A stretch of DNA of 64,000 nt from Balanoglossus misakiensis (taxonomy: Eukaryota > Hemichordata): assembly GCA_040954595.2 (NCBI GenBank), contig CM082579.2:14384001-14448000 (forward strand), given 5' to 3'. A model generated the notes under the pieces. The model had not been told where the DNA came from. It worked only from the letters and a program-made list of their open reading frames with translations, and made no database searches. The first letter of the stretch is position 1, and each line of letters begins with the position of its first letter. Shown piece by piece: positions 31,001-44,214 of this stretch. Position numbers and translations under genes: made by a program.

Positions 31001-34000
31001 TGCCCATTAATTTTGAGTGTTTGGTGGGGGTCAACCTTTGCGTCAACATTAACCAGAGCACACAGTAACCAGGCCGTAGTGGACAGTGTTCTGCCCATTA
31101 ATTTTGAGTGTTTGGTGGGGTCAACCTTTGCGTCAACATTAACCAGAGCACACAGTAACCAGGCCATAGTGGACAGTGTGCTGCCCATTAATTTTGAGTG
31201 TTTGGTGGGGTCAACCTTTGCGTCAACATTAACCAGAGCACACAGTAACCAGGCCATAGTGGACAGTGTTCTGCCCATTAATTTTGAGTGTTTGGTGGGG
31301 TCAACCTTTGTGTCAACATTAACCAGAGCACACAGTAACCAGGCCGTAGTGGACAGTGTTCTGCCCATTAATTTTGAGTGTTTGGTGGGGTCAACCTTTG
31401 CGTCAACATTAACCAGAACACACAGTAACCAGGCCGTAGTGGACAGTGTTCTGCCCATTAATTTTGAGTGTTTGGTGGGGTCAACCTTTGCGTCAACATT
31501 AACCAGAGCACACAGTAACCAGGCCGTAGTGGACAGTGTTCTGCCCATTAATTTTGAGTGTTTGGTGGGGTCAACCTTTGCGTCAACATTAACCAGAGCA
31601 CACAGTAACCAGGCCGTAGTGGACAGTGTTCTGCCCATTAATTTTGAGTGTTTGGTGGGGTCAACCTTTGCGTCAACATTAACCAGAGCACACAGTAACC
31701 AGGCCATAGTGGACAGTGTGCTGCCCATTAATTTTGAGTGTTTGGTGGGGTCAACCTTTGCGTCAACATTAACCAGAGCACACAGTAACCAGGCCGTAGT
31801 GGACAGTGTTCTGCCCATTAATTTTGAGTGTTTGGTGGGGTCAACCTTTGCATCAACATTAACCAGAGCACACAGTAACCAGGCCATAGTGGACAGTGTT
31901 CTGCCCATTAATTTTGTGTGTTTGGTGGGGTCAACCTTTGTGTCAACATTAACCAGAGCACACAGTAACCAGGCCGTAGTGGACAGTGTTCTGCCCATTA
32001 ATTTTGAGTGTTTGGTGGGGTCAACCTTTGCGTCAACATTAACCAGAGCACACAGTAACCAGGCCGTAGTGGACAGTGTTCTGCCCATTAATTTTGAGTG
32101 TTTGGTGGGGTCAACCTTTGCGTCAACATTAACCAGAGCACACAGTAACCAGGCCAGAGTGGCCAGTATCGTGCCCATTAATTTTGAGTGTTTGATGGGG
32201 GTCAACCTTTGTGTCAACATTAACCAGAGCACACAGTAACCAGGCCGTAGTGGACAGTGTTCTGCCCATTAATTTTGAGTGTTTGGTGGGGTCAACCTTT
32301 GCGTCAACATTAACCAGAGCACACAGTAACCAGGCCATAGTGGACAGTGTGCTGCCCATTAATTTTGAGTGTTTGGTGGGGTCAACCTTTGCGTCAACAT
32401 TAACCAGAGCACACAGTAACCAGGCCGTAGTGGACAGTGTTCTGCCCATTAATTTTGAGTGTTTGGTGGGGTCAACCTTTGCGTCAACATTAACCAGAGC
32501 ACACAGTAACCAGGTCGAGTGGACAGTGTTCTGCCCATTAATTTTAAGTGTTTGGTGGGGTCAACCTTTGCGTCAACATTAACCAGAGCACACAGTAACC
32601 AGGCCGTAGTGGACAGTGTTCTGCCCATTAATTTTGAGTGTTTGGTGGGGTCAACCTTTGCGTCAACATTAACTAGGCCAGAGTGGCCAGTATCGTGCCC
32701 ATTAATTTTGAGTGTTTGGTGGGGTCAACCTTTGCGTCAACATTAACTAGGCCAGAGTGGCCAGTATCGTGCCCATTAATTTTGAGTGTTTGGTGGGGTC
32801 AACCTTTGCGTCAACATTAACTAGGCCAGAGTGGCCAGTATCGTGCCCATTAATTTTGAGTGTTTGGTGGGGGTCAACCTTTGCGTCAACATTAACCAGA
32901 GCACACAGTAACCAGGCCGTAGTGGACAGTGTTCTGCCCATTAATTTTGAGTGTTTGGTGGGGTCAACCTTTGCGTCAACATTAACTAGGCCAGAGTGGC
33001 CAGTATCGTGCCCATTAATTTTGAGTGTTTGGTGGGGTCAACCTTTGCGTCAACATTAACTAGGCCAGAGTGGCCAGTATCGTGCCCATTAATTTTGAGT
33101 GTTTGGTGGGGTCAACCTTTGCGTCAACATTAACTAGGCCAGAGTGGCCAGTATCGTGCCCATTAATTTTGAGTGTTTGGTGGGGTCAACCTTTGCGTCA
33201 ACATTAACTAGGCCAGAGTGGCCAGTATCGTGCCCATTAATTTTGAGTGTTTGGTGGGGGTCAACCTTTGCGTCAACATTAACCAGAGCACACAGTAACC
33301 AGGCCGTAGTGGACAGTGTTCTGCCCATTAATTTTGAGTGTTTGGTGGGGTCAACCTTTGCGTCAACATTAACCAGAGCACACAGTAACCAGGCCGTAGT
33401 GGACAGTGTTCTGCCCATTAATTTTGAGTGTTTGGTGGGGTCAACCTTTGCGTCAACATTAACCAGAGCACACAGTAACCAGGCCGTAGTGGACAGTGTT
33501 CTGCCCATTAATTTTGAGTGTTTGGTGGGGTCAACCTTTGCGTCAACATTAACCAGAGCACACAGTAACCAGGCCATAGTGGACAGTGTTCTGCCCATTA
33601 ATTTTGAGTGTTTGGTGGGGTCAACCTTTGCGTCAACATTAACCAGAGCACACAGTAACCAGGCCGTAGTGGACAGTGTTCTGCCCATTAATTTTGAGTG
33701 TTTGGTGGGGTCAACCTTTGCGTCAACATTAACCAGAGGACACAGTAACCAGGCCATAGTGGACAGTGTGCTGCCCATTAATTTTGAGTGTTTGGTGGGG
33801 TCAACCTTTGCGTCAACATTAACCAGAGCACACAGTAACCAGGCCATAGTGGACAGTGTTCTGCCCATTAATTTTGAGTGTTTGGTGGGGTCAACCTTTG
33901 CGTCAACATTAACCAGAGCACACAGTAACCAGGCCGTAGTGGACAGTGTTCTGCCCATTAATTTTGAGTGTTTGGTGGGGTCAACCTTTGCGTCAACATT

Positions 34001-37000
34001 AACCAGAGCACACAGTAACCAGGCCGTAGTGGACAGTGTTCTGCCCATTAATTTTGAGTGTTTGGTGGGGTCAACCTTTGCGTCAACATTAACCAGAGCA
34101 CACAGTAACCAGGCCATAGTGGACAGTGTGCTGCCCATTAATTTTGAGTGTTTGGTGGGGTCAACCTTTGCGTCAACATTAACCAGAGCACACAGTAACC
34201 AGGCCGTAGTGGACAGTGTTCTGCCCATTAATTTTGAGTGTTTGGTGGGGTCAACCTTTGCGTCAACATTAACCAGAGCACACAGTAACCAGGCCATAGT
34301 GGACAGTGTGCTGCCCATTAATTTTGAGTGTTTGGTGGGGTCAACCTTTGCGTCAACATTAACCAGAGCACAGAGTAACCAGGCCATAGTGGACAGTGTT
34401 CTGCCCATTAATTTTGAGTGTTTGGTGGGGTCAACCTTTGCGTCAACATTAACTAGGCCAGAGTGGCCAGTATCGTGCCCATTAATTTTGAGTGTTTGGT
34501 GGGGTCAACCTTTGCGTCAACATTAACTAGGCCAGAGTGGCCAGTATCGTGCCCATTAATTTTGAGTGTTTGGTGGGGTCAACCTTTGCGTCAGCATTAA
34601 CTAGGCCAGAGTGGCCAGTATCGTGCCCATTAATGTTGAGTGTTTGGTGGGGTCAACCTTTGCGTCAACATTAACTAGGCCAGAGTGGCCAGTATCGTGC
34701 CCATTAATTTTGAGTGTTTGGTGGGGGTCAACCTTTGCGTCAACATTAACCAGAGCACACAGTAACCAGGCCGTAGTGGACAGTGTTCTGCCCATTAATT
34801 TTGAGTGTTTGGTGGGGTCAACCTTTGCGTCAACATTAACCAGAGCACACAGTAACCAGGCCATAGTGGACAGTGTGCTGCCCATTAATTTTGAGTGTTT
34901 GGTGGGGTCAACCTTTGCGTCAACATTAACCAGAGCACACAGTAACCAGGCCGTAGTGGACAGTGTTCTGCCCATTAATTTTGAGTGTTTGGTGTGGTCA
35001 ACCTTTGCGTCAACATTAACCAGAGCACACAGTAACCAGGCCGTAGTGGACAGTGTTCTGCCCATTAATTTTGAGTGTTTGGTGGGGTCAACCTTTGCGT
35101 CAACATTAACCAGAGCACACAGTAACCAGGCCATAGTGGACAGTGTGCTGCCCATTAATTTTGAGTGTTTGGTGGGGTCAACCTTTGCGTCAACATTAAC
35201 CAGAGCACACAGTAACCAGGCCGTAGTGGACAGTGTGCTGCCCATTAATTTTGAGTGTTTGGTGGGGTCAACCTTTGCGTCAACATTAACCAGAGCACAC
35301 AGTAACCAGGCCGTAGTGGACAGTGTTCTGCCCATTAATTTTGAGTGTTTGGTGGGGTCAACCTTTGCGTCAACATTAACCAGAGCACACAGTAACCAGG
35401 CCATAGTGGACAGTGTTCTGCCCATTAATTTTGAGTGTTTGGTGGGGTCAACCTTTGCGTCAACATTAACCAGAGCACACAGTAACCAGGCCGTAGTGGA
35501 CAGTGTTCTGCCCATTAATTTTGAGTGTTTGGTGGGGTCAACCTTTGCGTCAACATTAACCAGAGCACACAGTAACCAGGCCGTAGTGGACAGTGTTCTG
35601 CCCATTAATTTTGAGTGTTTGGTGGGGTCAACCTTTGCGTCAACATTAACCAGAGCACACAGTAACCAGGCCATAGTGGACAGTGTTCTGCCCATTAATT
35701 TTGAGTGTTTGGTGGGGTCAACCTTTGCGTCAACATTAACCAGAGCACACATTAACCAGGCCGTAGTGGACAGTGTTCTGCCCATTAATTTTGAGTGTTT
35801 GGTGGGGTCAACCTTTGCGTCAACATTAACCAGAGGACACAGTAACCAGGCCATAGTGGACAGTGTGCTGCCCATTAATTTTGAGTGTTTGGTGGGGTCA
35901 ACCTTTGCGTCAACATTAACCAGAGCACACAGTAACCAGGCCATAGTGGACAGTGTTCTGCCCATTAATTTTGAGTGTTTGGTGGGGTCAACCTTTGCGT
36001 CAACATTAACCAGAGCACACAGTAACCAGGCCGTAGTGGACAGTGTTCTGCCCATTAATTTTGAGTGTTTGGTGGGGTCAACCTTTGCGTCAACATTAAC
36101 CAGAGCACACAGTAACCAGGCCGTAGTGGACAGTGTTCTGCCCATTAATTTTGAGTGTTTGGTGGGGTCAACCTTTGCGTCAACATTAACCAGAGCACAC
36201 AGTAACCAGGCCATAGTGGACAGTGTGCTGCCCATTAATTTTGAGTGTTTGGTGGGGTCAACCTTTGCGTCAACATTAACCAGAGCACACAGTAACCAGG
36301 CCGTAGTGGACAGTGTTCTGCCCATTAATTTTGAGTGTTTGGTGGGGTCAACCTTTGCGTCAACATTAACCAGAGCACACAGTAACCAGGCCATAGTGGA
36401 CAGTGTGCTGCCCATTAATTTTGAGTGTTTGGTGGGGTCAACCTTTGCGTCAACATTAACCAGAGCACAGAGTAACCAGGCCATAGTGGACAGTGTTCTG
36501 CCCATTAATTTTGAGTGTTTGGTGGGGTCAACCTTTGCGTCAACATTAACTAGGCCAGAGTGGCCAGTATCGTGCCCATTAATTTTGAGTGTTTGGTGGG
36601 GTCAACCTTTGCGTCAACATTAACTAGGCCAGAGTGGCCAGTATCGTGCCCATTAATTTTGAGTGTTTGGTGGGGGTCAACCTTTGCGTCAACATTAACC
36701 AGAGCACACAGTAACCAGGCCGTAGTGGACAGTGTTCTGCCCATTAATTTTGAGTGTTTGGTGGGGTCAACCTTTGCGTCAACATTAACCAGAGCACACA
36801 GTAACCAGGCCATAGTGGACAGTGTGCTGCCCATTAATTTTGAGTGTTTGGTGGGGTCAACCTTTGCGTCAACATTAACCAGAGCACACAGTAACCAGGC
36901 CGTAGTGGACAGTGTTCTGCCCATTAATTTTGAGTGTTTGGTGTGGTCAACCTTTGCGTCAACATTAACCAGAGCACACAGTAACCAGGCCGTAGTGGAC

Positions 37001-40000
37001 AGTGTTCTGCCCATTAATTTTGAGTGTTTGGTGGGGTCAACCTTTGCGTCAACATTAACCAGAGCACACAGTAACCAGGCCATAGTGGACAGTGTTCTGC
37101 CCATTAATTTTGAGTGTTTGGTGGGGTCAACCTTTGCGTCAACATTAACCAGAGCACACAGTAACCAGGCCATAGTGGACAGTATGCTGCCCATTGATTT
37201 TGAGTGTTTGGTGGCGTCAACCTTTGCGTCAACATTAACCAGAGCACACAATAACCAGGCCGTAGTGGACAGTGTTCTGCCCATTAATTTTGAGTGTTTG
37301 GTGGGGTCAACCTTTGCGTCAACATTAACCAGAGCACACAGTAACCAGGCCATAGTGGACAGTGTTCTGCCCATTAATTTTGAGTGTTTGGTGGGGTCAA
37401 CCTTTGCGTCAACATTAACCAGAGCACACAGTAACCAGGCCGTAGTGGACAGTGTGCTGCCCATTAATTTTGAGTGTTTGGTGGGGTCAACCTTTGCGTC
37501 AACATTAACTAGGCCAGAGTGGCCAGTATCGTGCCCATTAATTTTGAGTGTTTCGTGGGGGTCAACCTTTGCGTCAACATTAACTAGGCCAGAGTGGCCA
37601 GTATCGTGCCCATTAATTTTGAGTGTTTGGTGGGGGTCAACCTTTGCGTCAACATTAACTAGGCCAGAGTGGCCAGTATCCTGCCCATTAATTTTGAGTG
37701 TTTGGTGGGGTCAACCTTTGCATCAACATTAACCAGAGCACACAGTAACCAGGCCATAGTGGACAGTGTTCTGCCCATTAATTTTGAGTGTTTGGTGGGG
37801 TCAACCTTTGCATCAACATTAACCAGAGCACACAGTAACCAGGCCGTAGTGGACAGTGTTCTGCCCATTAATTTTGAGTGTTTGGTGGGGTCAACCTTTG
37901 CGTCAACATTAACTAGGCCAGAGTGGCCAGTATCGTGCCCATTAATTTTGAGTGTTTGGTGGGGGTCAACCTTTGCGTCAACATTAACTAGGCCAGAGTG
38001 GCCAGTATCCTGCCCATTAATTTTGAGTGTTTGGTGGGGTCAACCTTTGCATCAACATTAACCAGAGCACACAGTAACCAGGCCATAGTGGACAGTGTTC
38101 TGCCCATTAATTTTGAGTGTTTGGTGGGGTCAACCTTTGCATCAACATTAACCAGAGCACACAGTAACCAGGCCGTAGTGGACAGTGTGCTGCCCATTAA
38201 TTTTGAGTGTTTGGTGGGGTCAACCTTTGCGTCAACATTAACCAGAGCACACAGTAACCAGGCCGTAGTGGACAGTGTTCTGCCCATTAATTTTGAGTGT
38301 TTGGTGGGGTCAACCTTTGCGTCAACATTAACCAGAGCACACAGTAACCAGGCCGTAGTGGACAGTGTTCTGCCCATTAATTTTGAGTGTTTGGTGGGGT
38401 CAACCTTTGCGTCAACATTAACCAGAGCACACAGTAACCAGGCCGTAGTGGACAGTGTTCTGCCCATTAATTTTGAGTGTTTGGTGGGGTCAACCTTTGC
38501 GTCAACATTAACCAGAGCACACAGTAACCAGGCCGTAGTGGACAGTGTTCTGCCCATTAATTTTGAGTGTTTGGTGGGGTCAACCTTTGCGTCAACATTA
38601 ACCAGAGCACACAGTAACCAGGCCGTAGTGGACAGTGTTCTGCCCATTAATTTTGAGTGTTTGGTGGGGTCAACCTTTGTGTCAACATTAACCAGAGCAC
38701 ACAGTAACCAGGCCGTAGTGGACAGTGTTCTGCCCATTAATTTTGAGTGTTTGGTGGGGTCAACCTTTGCGTCAACATTAACCAGAGCACACAGTAACCA
38801 GGCCGTATTGGACAGTGTTCTGCCCATTAATTTTGAGTGTTTGGTGGGGTCAACCTTTGCGTCAACATTAACCAGAGCACACAGTAACCAGGCCATAGTG
38901 GACAGTGTGTTGCCCATTAATTTTGAGTGTTTGGTGGGGTCAACCTTTGCGTCAACATTAACCAGAGCACACAGTAACCAGGCCATAGTGGACAGTGTTC
39001 TGCCCATTAATTTTGAGTGTTTGGTGGGGTCAACCTTTGCGTCAACATTAACCAGAGCACACAGTAACCAGGCCGTAGTGGACAGTGTTCTGCCCATTAA
39101 TTTTGAGTGTTTGGTGGGGTCAACCTTTGCGTCAACATTAACCAGAGCACACAATAACCAGGCCGTAGTGGACAGTGTTCTGCCCATTAATTTTGAGTGT
39201 TTGGTGGGGTCAACCTTTGCGTCAACATTAACCAGAGCACACAGTAACCAGGCCGTAGTGGACAGTGTTCTGCCCATTAATTTTGAGTGTTTGGTGGGGT
39301 CAACCTTTGCGTCAACATTAACCAGAGCACACAGTAACCAGGCCATAGTGGACAGTGTTCTGCCCATTAATTTTGAGTGTTTGGTGGGGTCAACCTTTGC
39401 GTCAACATTAACCAGAGCACACAGTAACCAGGCCGTAGTGGACAGTGTTCTGCCCATTAATTTTGAGTGTTTGGTGGGGTCAACCTTTGCGTCAACATTA
39501 ACCAGAGCACACAGTAACCAGGCCGTAGTGGACAGTGTTCTGCCCATTAATTTTGAGTGTTTGGTGGGGTCAACCTTTGCGTCAACATTAACCAGAGCAC
39601 ACAGTAACCAGGCCATAGTGGACAGTGTGCTGCCCATTAATTTTGAGTGTTTGGTGGGGTCAACCTTTGCGTCAACATTAACTAGGCCAGAGTGGCCAGT
39701 ATCGTGCCCATTAATTTTGAGTGTTTGGTGGGGGTCAACCTTTGCGTCAACATTAACCAGAGCACACAGTAACCAGGCCGTAGTGGACAGTGTTCTGCCC
39801 GTTAATTTTGAGTGTTTGGTGGGGTCAACCTTTGCGTCAACATTAACCAGAGCACACAGTAACCAGGCCATAGTGGACAGTGTGCTGCCCATTAATTTTG
39901 AGTGTTTGGTGGGGTCAACCTTTGCGTCAACATTAACCAGAGCACACAGTAACCAGGCCGTAGTGGACAGTGTTCTGCCCATTAATTTTGAGTGTTTGGT

Positions 40001-42290
40001 GGGGTCAACCTTTGCGTCAACATTAACCAGAGCACACAGTAACCAGGCCGTAGTGGACAGTGTTCTGCCCATTAATTTTGAGTGTTTGGTGGGGTCAACC
40101 TTTGCGTCAACATTAACCAGAGCACACAGTAACCAGGCCATAGTGGACAGTGTTCTGCCCATTAATTTTGAGTGTTTGGTGGGGTCAACCTTTGCGTCAA
40201 CATTAACCAGAGCACACAGTAACCAGGCCGTAGTGGACAGTGTTCTGCCCATTAATTTTGAGTGTTTGGTGGGGTCAACCTTTGCGTCAACATTAACCAG
40301 AGCACACAGTAACCAGGCCATAGTGGACAGTGTGCTGCCCATTAATTTTGAGTGTTTGGTGGGGTCAACCTTTGCGTCAACATTAACCAGAGCACACAGT
40401 AACCAGGCCATAGTGGACAGTGTTCTGCCCATTAATTTTGAGTGTTTGGTGGGGTCAACCTTTGCGTCAACATTAACCAGAGCACACAGTAACCAGGCCA
40501 TAGTGGACAGTATGCTGCCCATTGATTTTGAGTGTTTGGTGGCGTCAACCTTTGCGTCAACATTAACCAGAGCACACAATAACCAGGCCGTAGTGGACAG
40601 TGTTCTGCTCATTAATTTTGAGTGTTTGGTGGGGTCAACCTTTGCGTCAACATTAACCAGAGCACACAGTAACCAGGCCATAGTGGACAGTGTTCTGCCC
40701 ATTAATTTTGAGTGTTTGGTGGGGTCAACCTTTGCGTCAACATTAACCAGAGCACACAGTAACCAGGCCGTAGTGGACAGTGTGCTGCCCATTAATTTTG
40801 AGTATTTGGTGGGGTCAACCTTTGCGTCAACATTAACTAGGCCAGAGTGGCCAGTATCGTGCCCATTAATTTTGAGTGTTTCGTGGGGGTCAACCTTTGC
40901 GTCAACATTAACTAGGCCAGAGTGGCCAGTATCGTGCCCATTAATTTTGAGTGTTTGGTGGGGGTCAACCTTTGCGTCAACATTAACTAGGCCAGAGTGG
41001 CCAGTATCCTGCCCATTAATTTTGAGTGTTTGGTGGGGTCAACCTTTGCATCAACATTAACCAGAGCACACAGTAACCAGGCCATAGTGGACAGTGTTCT
41101 GCCCATTAATTTTGAGTGTTTGGTGGGGTCAACCTTTGCATCAACATTAACCAGAGCACACAGTAACCAGGCCGTAGTGGACAGTGTGCTGCCCATTAAT
41201 TTTGAGTGTTTGGTGGCGTCAACCTTTGCGTCAACATTAACTAGGCCAGAGTGGCCAGTATCGTGCCCATTAATTTTGAGTGTTTGGTGGGGGTCAACCT
41301 TTGCGTCAACATTAACTAGGCCAGAGTGGCCAGTATCCTGCCCATTAATTTTGAGTGTTTGGTGGGGTCAACCTTTGCATCAACATTAACCAGAGCACAC
41401 AGTAACCAGGCCATAGTGGACAGTGTTCTGCCCATTAATTTTGAGTGTTTGGTGGGGTCAACCTCTGCATCAACATTAACCAGAGCACACAGTAACCAGG
41501 CCGTAGTGGACAGTGTGCTGCCCATTAATTTTGAGTGTTTGGTGGCGTCAACCTTTGCGTCAACATTAACTAGGCCAGAGTGGCCAGTATCGTGCCCATT
41601 AATTTTGAGTGTTTGGTGGGGGTCAACCTTTGCATCAACATTAACCAGAGCACACAGTAACCAGGCCATAGTGGACAGTGTTCTGCCCATTAATTTTGAG
41701 TGTTTGGTGGCGTCAACCTTTGCGTCAACATTAACTAGGCCAGAGTGGCCAGTATCCTGCCCATTAATTTTGAGTGTTTGGTGGGGTCAACCTTTGCATC
41801 AACATTAACCAGAGCACACAGTAACCAGGCCATAGTGGACAGTGTTCTGCCCATTAATTTTGAGTGTTTGGTGGGGTCAACCTTTGCATCAACATTAACC
41901 AGAGCACACAGTAACCAGGCCGTAGTGGACAGTGTGCTGCCCATTAATTTTGAGTGTTTGGTGGGGTCAACCTTTGCGTCAACATTAACCAGAGCACACA
42001 GTAACCAGGCCATAGTGGACAGTATGCTGCCCATTGATTTTGAGTGTTTGGTGGGGTCAACCTTTGCGTCAACATTAACTAGGCCAGAGTGGCCAGTATC
42101 GTGCCCATTAATTTTGAGTGTTTGGTGGGGGTCAACCTTTGCGTCAACATTAACTAGGCCAGAGTGGCCAGTATGCTGCCTATTAATTTTGAGTGTTTGG
42201 TGGGGTCAACCTTTGCGTCAACATTAAGCAGGCCAGACAGTAACCAGGCCAGAGTGGACAGTATCCTGCCTATTAATTTTGAGTGATTTG
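28020..42290. repeat. Giant minisatellite, 90 bp and 74 bp units
   Basis: About 14.2 kb of head-to-tail units, roughly 160 by length. The main unit is 90 bp (ATTTTGAGTGTTTGGTGGGG, TCAACCTTTGCGTCAACATT, AACCAGAGCACACAGTAACC, AGGCCGTAGTGGACAGTG, TTCTGCCCATTA). A 74 bp form lacks the 16 bp CAGAGCACACAGTAAC between two TAAC copies and reads TAGGCCAGAGTGGCCAGTATCG. Some units carry one extra G in the GGGG run. Because 90 is divisible by 3 and the unit has no stop, long frames (up to about 1,000 codons) exist on both strands. They break where 74 bp units occur, and I do not call them genes. The array starts inside a foldback-element fragment (28022-28057). Confidence 0.98.
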
Positions 42291-42447
42291 TGGGTCAATT
42301 TGATCAAATACTGCCTACCGCTGGCGCTGCATATTTGAAGAAATGTGAAAAGATGGCAAGACAGGTTTGGTAAATGTGGGCCCCCTAACTGAAGCAAAAG
42401 CACAAACTTAAAACAAAGATATGAATTTGGAAGAGTTTTATTTATTA

Positions 42448-42575
42448 CATATGAAAAATAATGAAGACTTATGCTTCAAAGTAAGTATCGACGGAGTCGA
42501 ACCGCCAATGCTGCAATGGCATTATACCCATAATACTTTTTTGCTTTTTGCATGAATTTCATTATTTTTCATATG
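42448..42575. repeat. 128 bp foldback with tRNA-like core
   Basis: Arms CATATGAAAAATAATGAA and TTCATTATTTTTCATATG enclose a core. On the minus strand the core has a 7 bp outer stem (AAGTATT/GATACTT) and a T-arm-like GGCGG-TTCGACT-CCGTC. It lacks a D-arm and the position-33 uridine, so it is not called a tRNA gene. Confidence 0.7.
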
Positions 42576-43242
42576 CTGTGCAGCTAAAGTGTGGCTAGAT
42601 GGCTAACTGCTGATGTAAAATATCTTGCATACCAATTTGGAACAATTACCCCAAGTAGTGGTCAAACAGAAACAATGCTTGCATTCAATTTAAAACAAGG
42701 TGACAAAAGTGGTTGAAATGAAACAATAAGCAAAAACAGTGTTTATCAAACTGAAATAATGTGGTCGAAATGAAACAATGAGCAAAAACAGTGTTTATCA
42801 AACTGAAATAATGTGCCAAAATAGCTCCTGTTGATATTGCACAAAATTAACTGTTGCATTCTACCCTTGAGTTAATTTTTATTTCCAGGCAATTATGTGC
42901 TTAATACTAAATATTATCTATGGGTACAAACCATCAGTTTCTTAAGTGCAAATCGCAAGAAGCTCCCCCATACAATTTTAGTGTTTTTTTAAATCAAGCA
43001 AGATAATTACATACTGTGTGATAAACTAACTAACTTTACGCGCCTGGGGACAGTTAAAAACCTCGAGCCAAATATAAAATGAGGAAAAACTGCCCCCTCC
43101 CCCGTTGTGAATTTTAAAAGGTTGGGGCTCAAACTAACCAGAATTGTCTTGCCGACTCCTATTTTTCTGTGTACATTTTGATGTATTGTTGTTACGCGAG
43201 ATTGAGGATTCGTGTTGATGCGGGAATTACGATGACGAAAGC
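42576..43242. other. No gene recognised
   Basis: AT-rich DNA. A local duplication GTGGT(T/C)GAAATGAAACAAT(A/G)AGCAAAAACAGTGTTTATCAAACTGAAATAATGTG occurs twice between 42708 and 42815. Nothing coding seen. Confidence 0.6.
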
Positions 43243-43440
43243 AAAAAATCCATCGGCGAATCAAACGGGCACACGGCGAAATTCCATTACACGACGATCC
43301 AACTGCGATGAAGAACGCGAACGCGGGTAACGTTGTAAAAAATCCATCGGCGAATCAAACGGGCACACGGCGAAATTCCATTACATGACGAGCGACCTGC
43401 AATGAAGAACGCGAACGCGGGTAACGCTGCAAAAAATCCG
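43243..43440. repeat. Two-copy 94 bp tandem repeat
   Basis: AAAAAATCCATCGGCGAATC..GGCACACGGCGAAATTCCATTAC..GAAGAACGCGAACGCGGGTAACG occurs at 43243 and 43337 with few differences; a third copy begins near 43431. CpG-rich against an AT-rich surround. Confidence 0.9.
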
Positions 43441-43864
43441 CAGACAATTATTACACGAATGCATAGCAACAATTATTTTACCCAACCTGACACTAATAAA
43501 TTACCCAATGATTTTAAATTTCTTATTATTACACCCCAACTAATCATTATACCTTTGTAATATTAACACCGTTTATACACATCCCATAATTTTTGTACCA
43601 TCAAGTTAATACCATTTTATTATTATTATACCACCAAAACCATGTGTTACCCATTTTTTTTATTATTACACCATTGATGTTAACACCTTTATATATTATA
43701 CCGGTATTTACCCTCTGTACATGTACAGTTTTTATTTACCACGTGGCATTACTCATGTTTTTATAGTATTTTAATTACTTATCATACCCTTGAAACCATA
43801 ATATTATACCCTTGCAGACAGTTTTATTATAGTACCCTTGTGCACAATGTCTTATTAGTCATCA

Positions 43865-44045
43865 TACACCAACCCTTCACCATTTCATTAGATTATACCA
43901 TTTTTATTAGCCTAACCTGTTTATACACCAACCCTTCACCATTCCGTTAGATTATACCATTTTTTATTACCCTAACATATTCATACACCAACCCTTTACT
44001 ATTCCCTCAGATTAAACCATTTTTATTAGCCTAACCTATTGACAG
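43865..44045. repeat. Three-copy ~60 bp tandem repeat
   Basis: ACACCAACCCTTCACCATT..TTAGATTATACCATTTTTATTAGCCTAACCT repeats at about 43866, 43926 and 43986. The surrounding 43550-43860 is also ATTATACC-rich and may be an older part of the same array. Confidence 0.85.
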
Positions 44046-44214
44046 CATCCCTCTGGTTTTGATATTGTTATCTGGTGCGGCGTTGTTGTAGATATTGATT
44101 AGACTCCCTCCGGCGATGATAATACCAATGAACCTATTGAAAAAAAAGAATGAATATTATTAATTAGATCAGATCAACAAATCATGGCGTCGTTCATCCC
44201 TCTGGTCACAGGAG

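Noticed and set aside
28096-42227. Very long open frames on both strands, up to about 1,000 codons, with 30-residue repeats
   Set aside because: They follow from a 90 bp unit with no stop on either strand. They are open on both strands at once, have no start context or splice structure, and break at every run of 74 bp units.
28060-42290. CRISPR-like array of repeats and spacers
   Set aside because: Repeats are contiguous with no unique spacers, and the genome is eukaryotic.
42481-42545. tRNA gene on the minus strand
   Set aside because: No D-arm, no variable loop and no U33 in the anticodon loop; it sits inside a palindrome.
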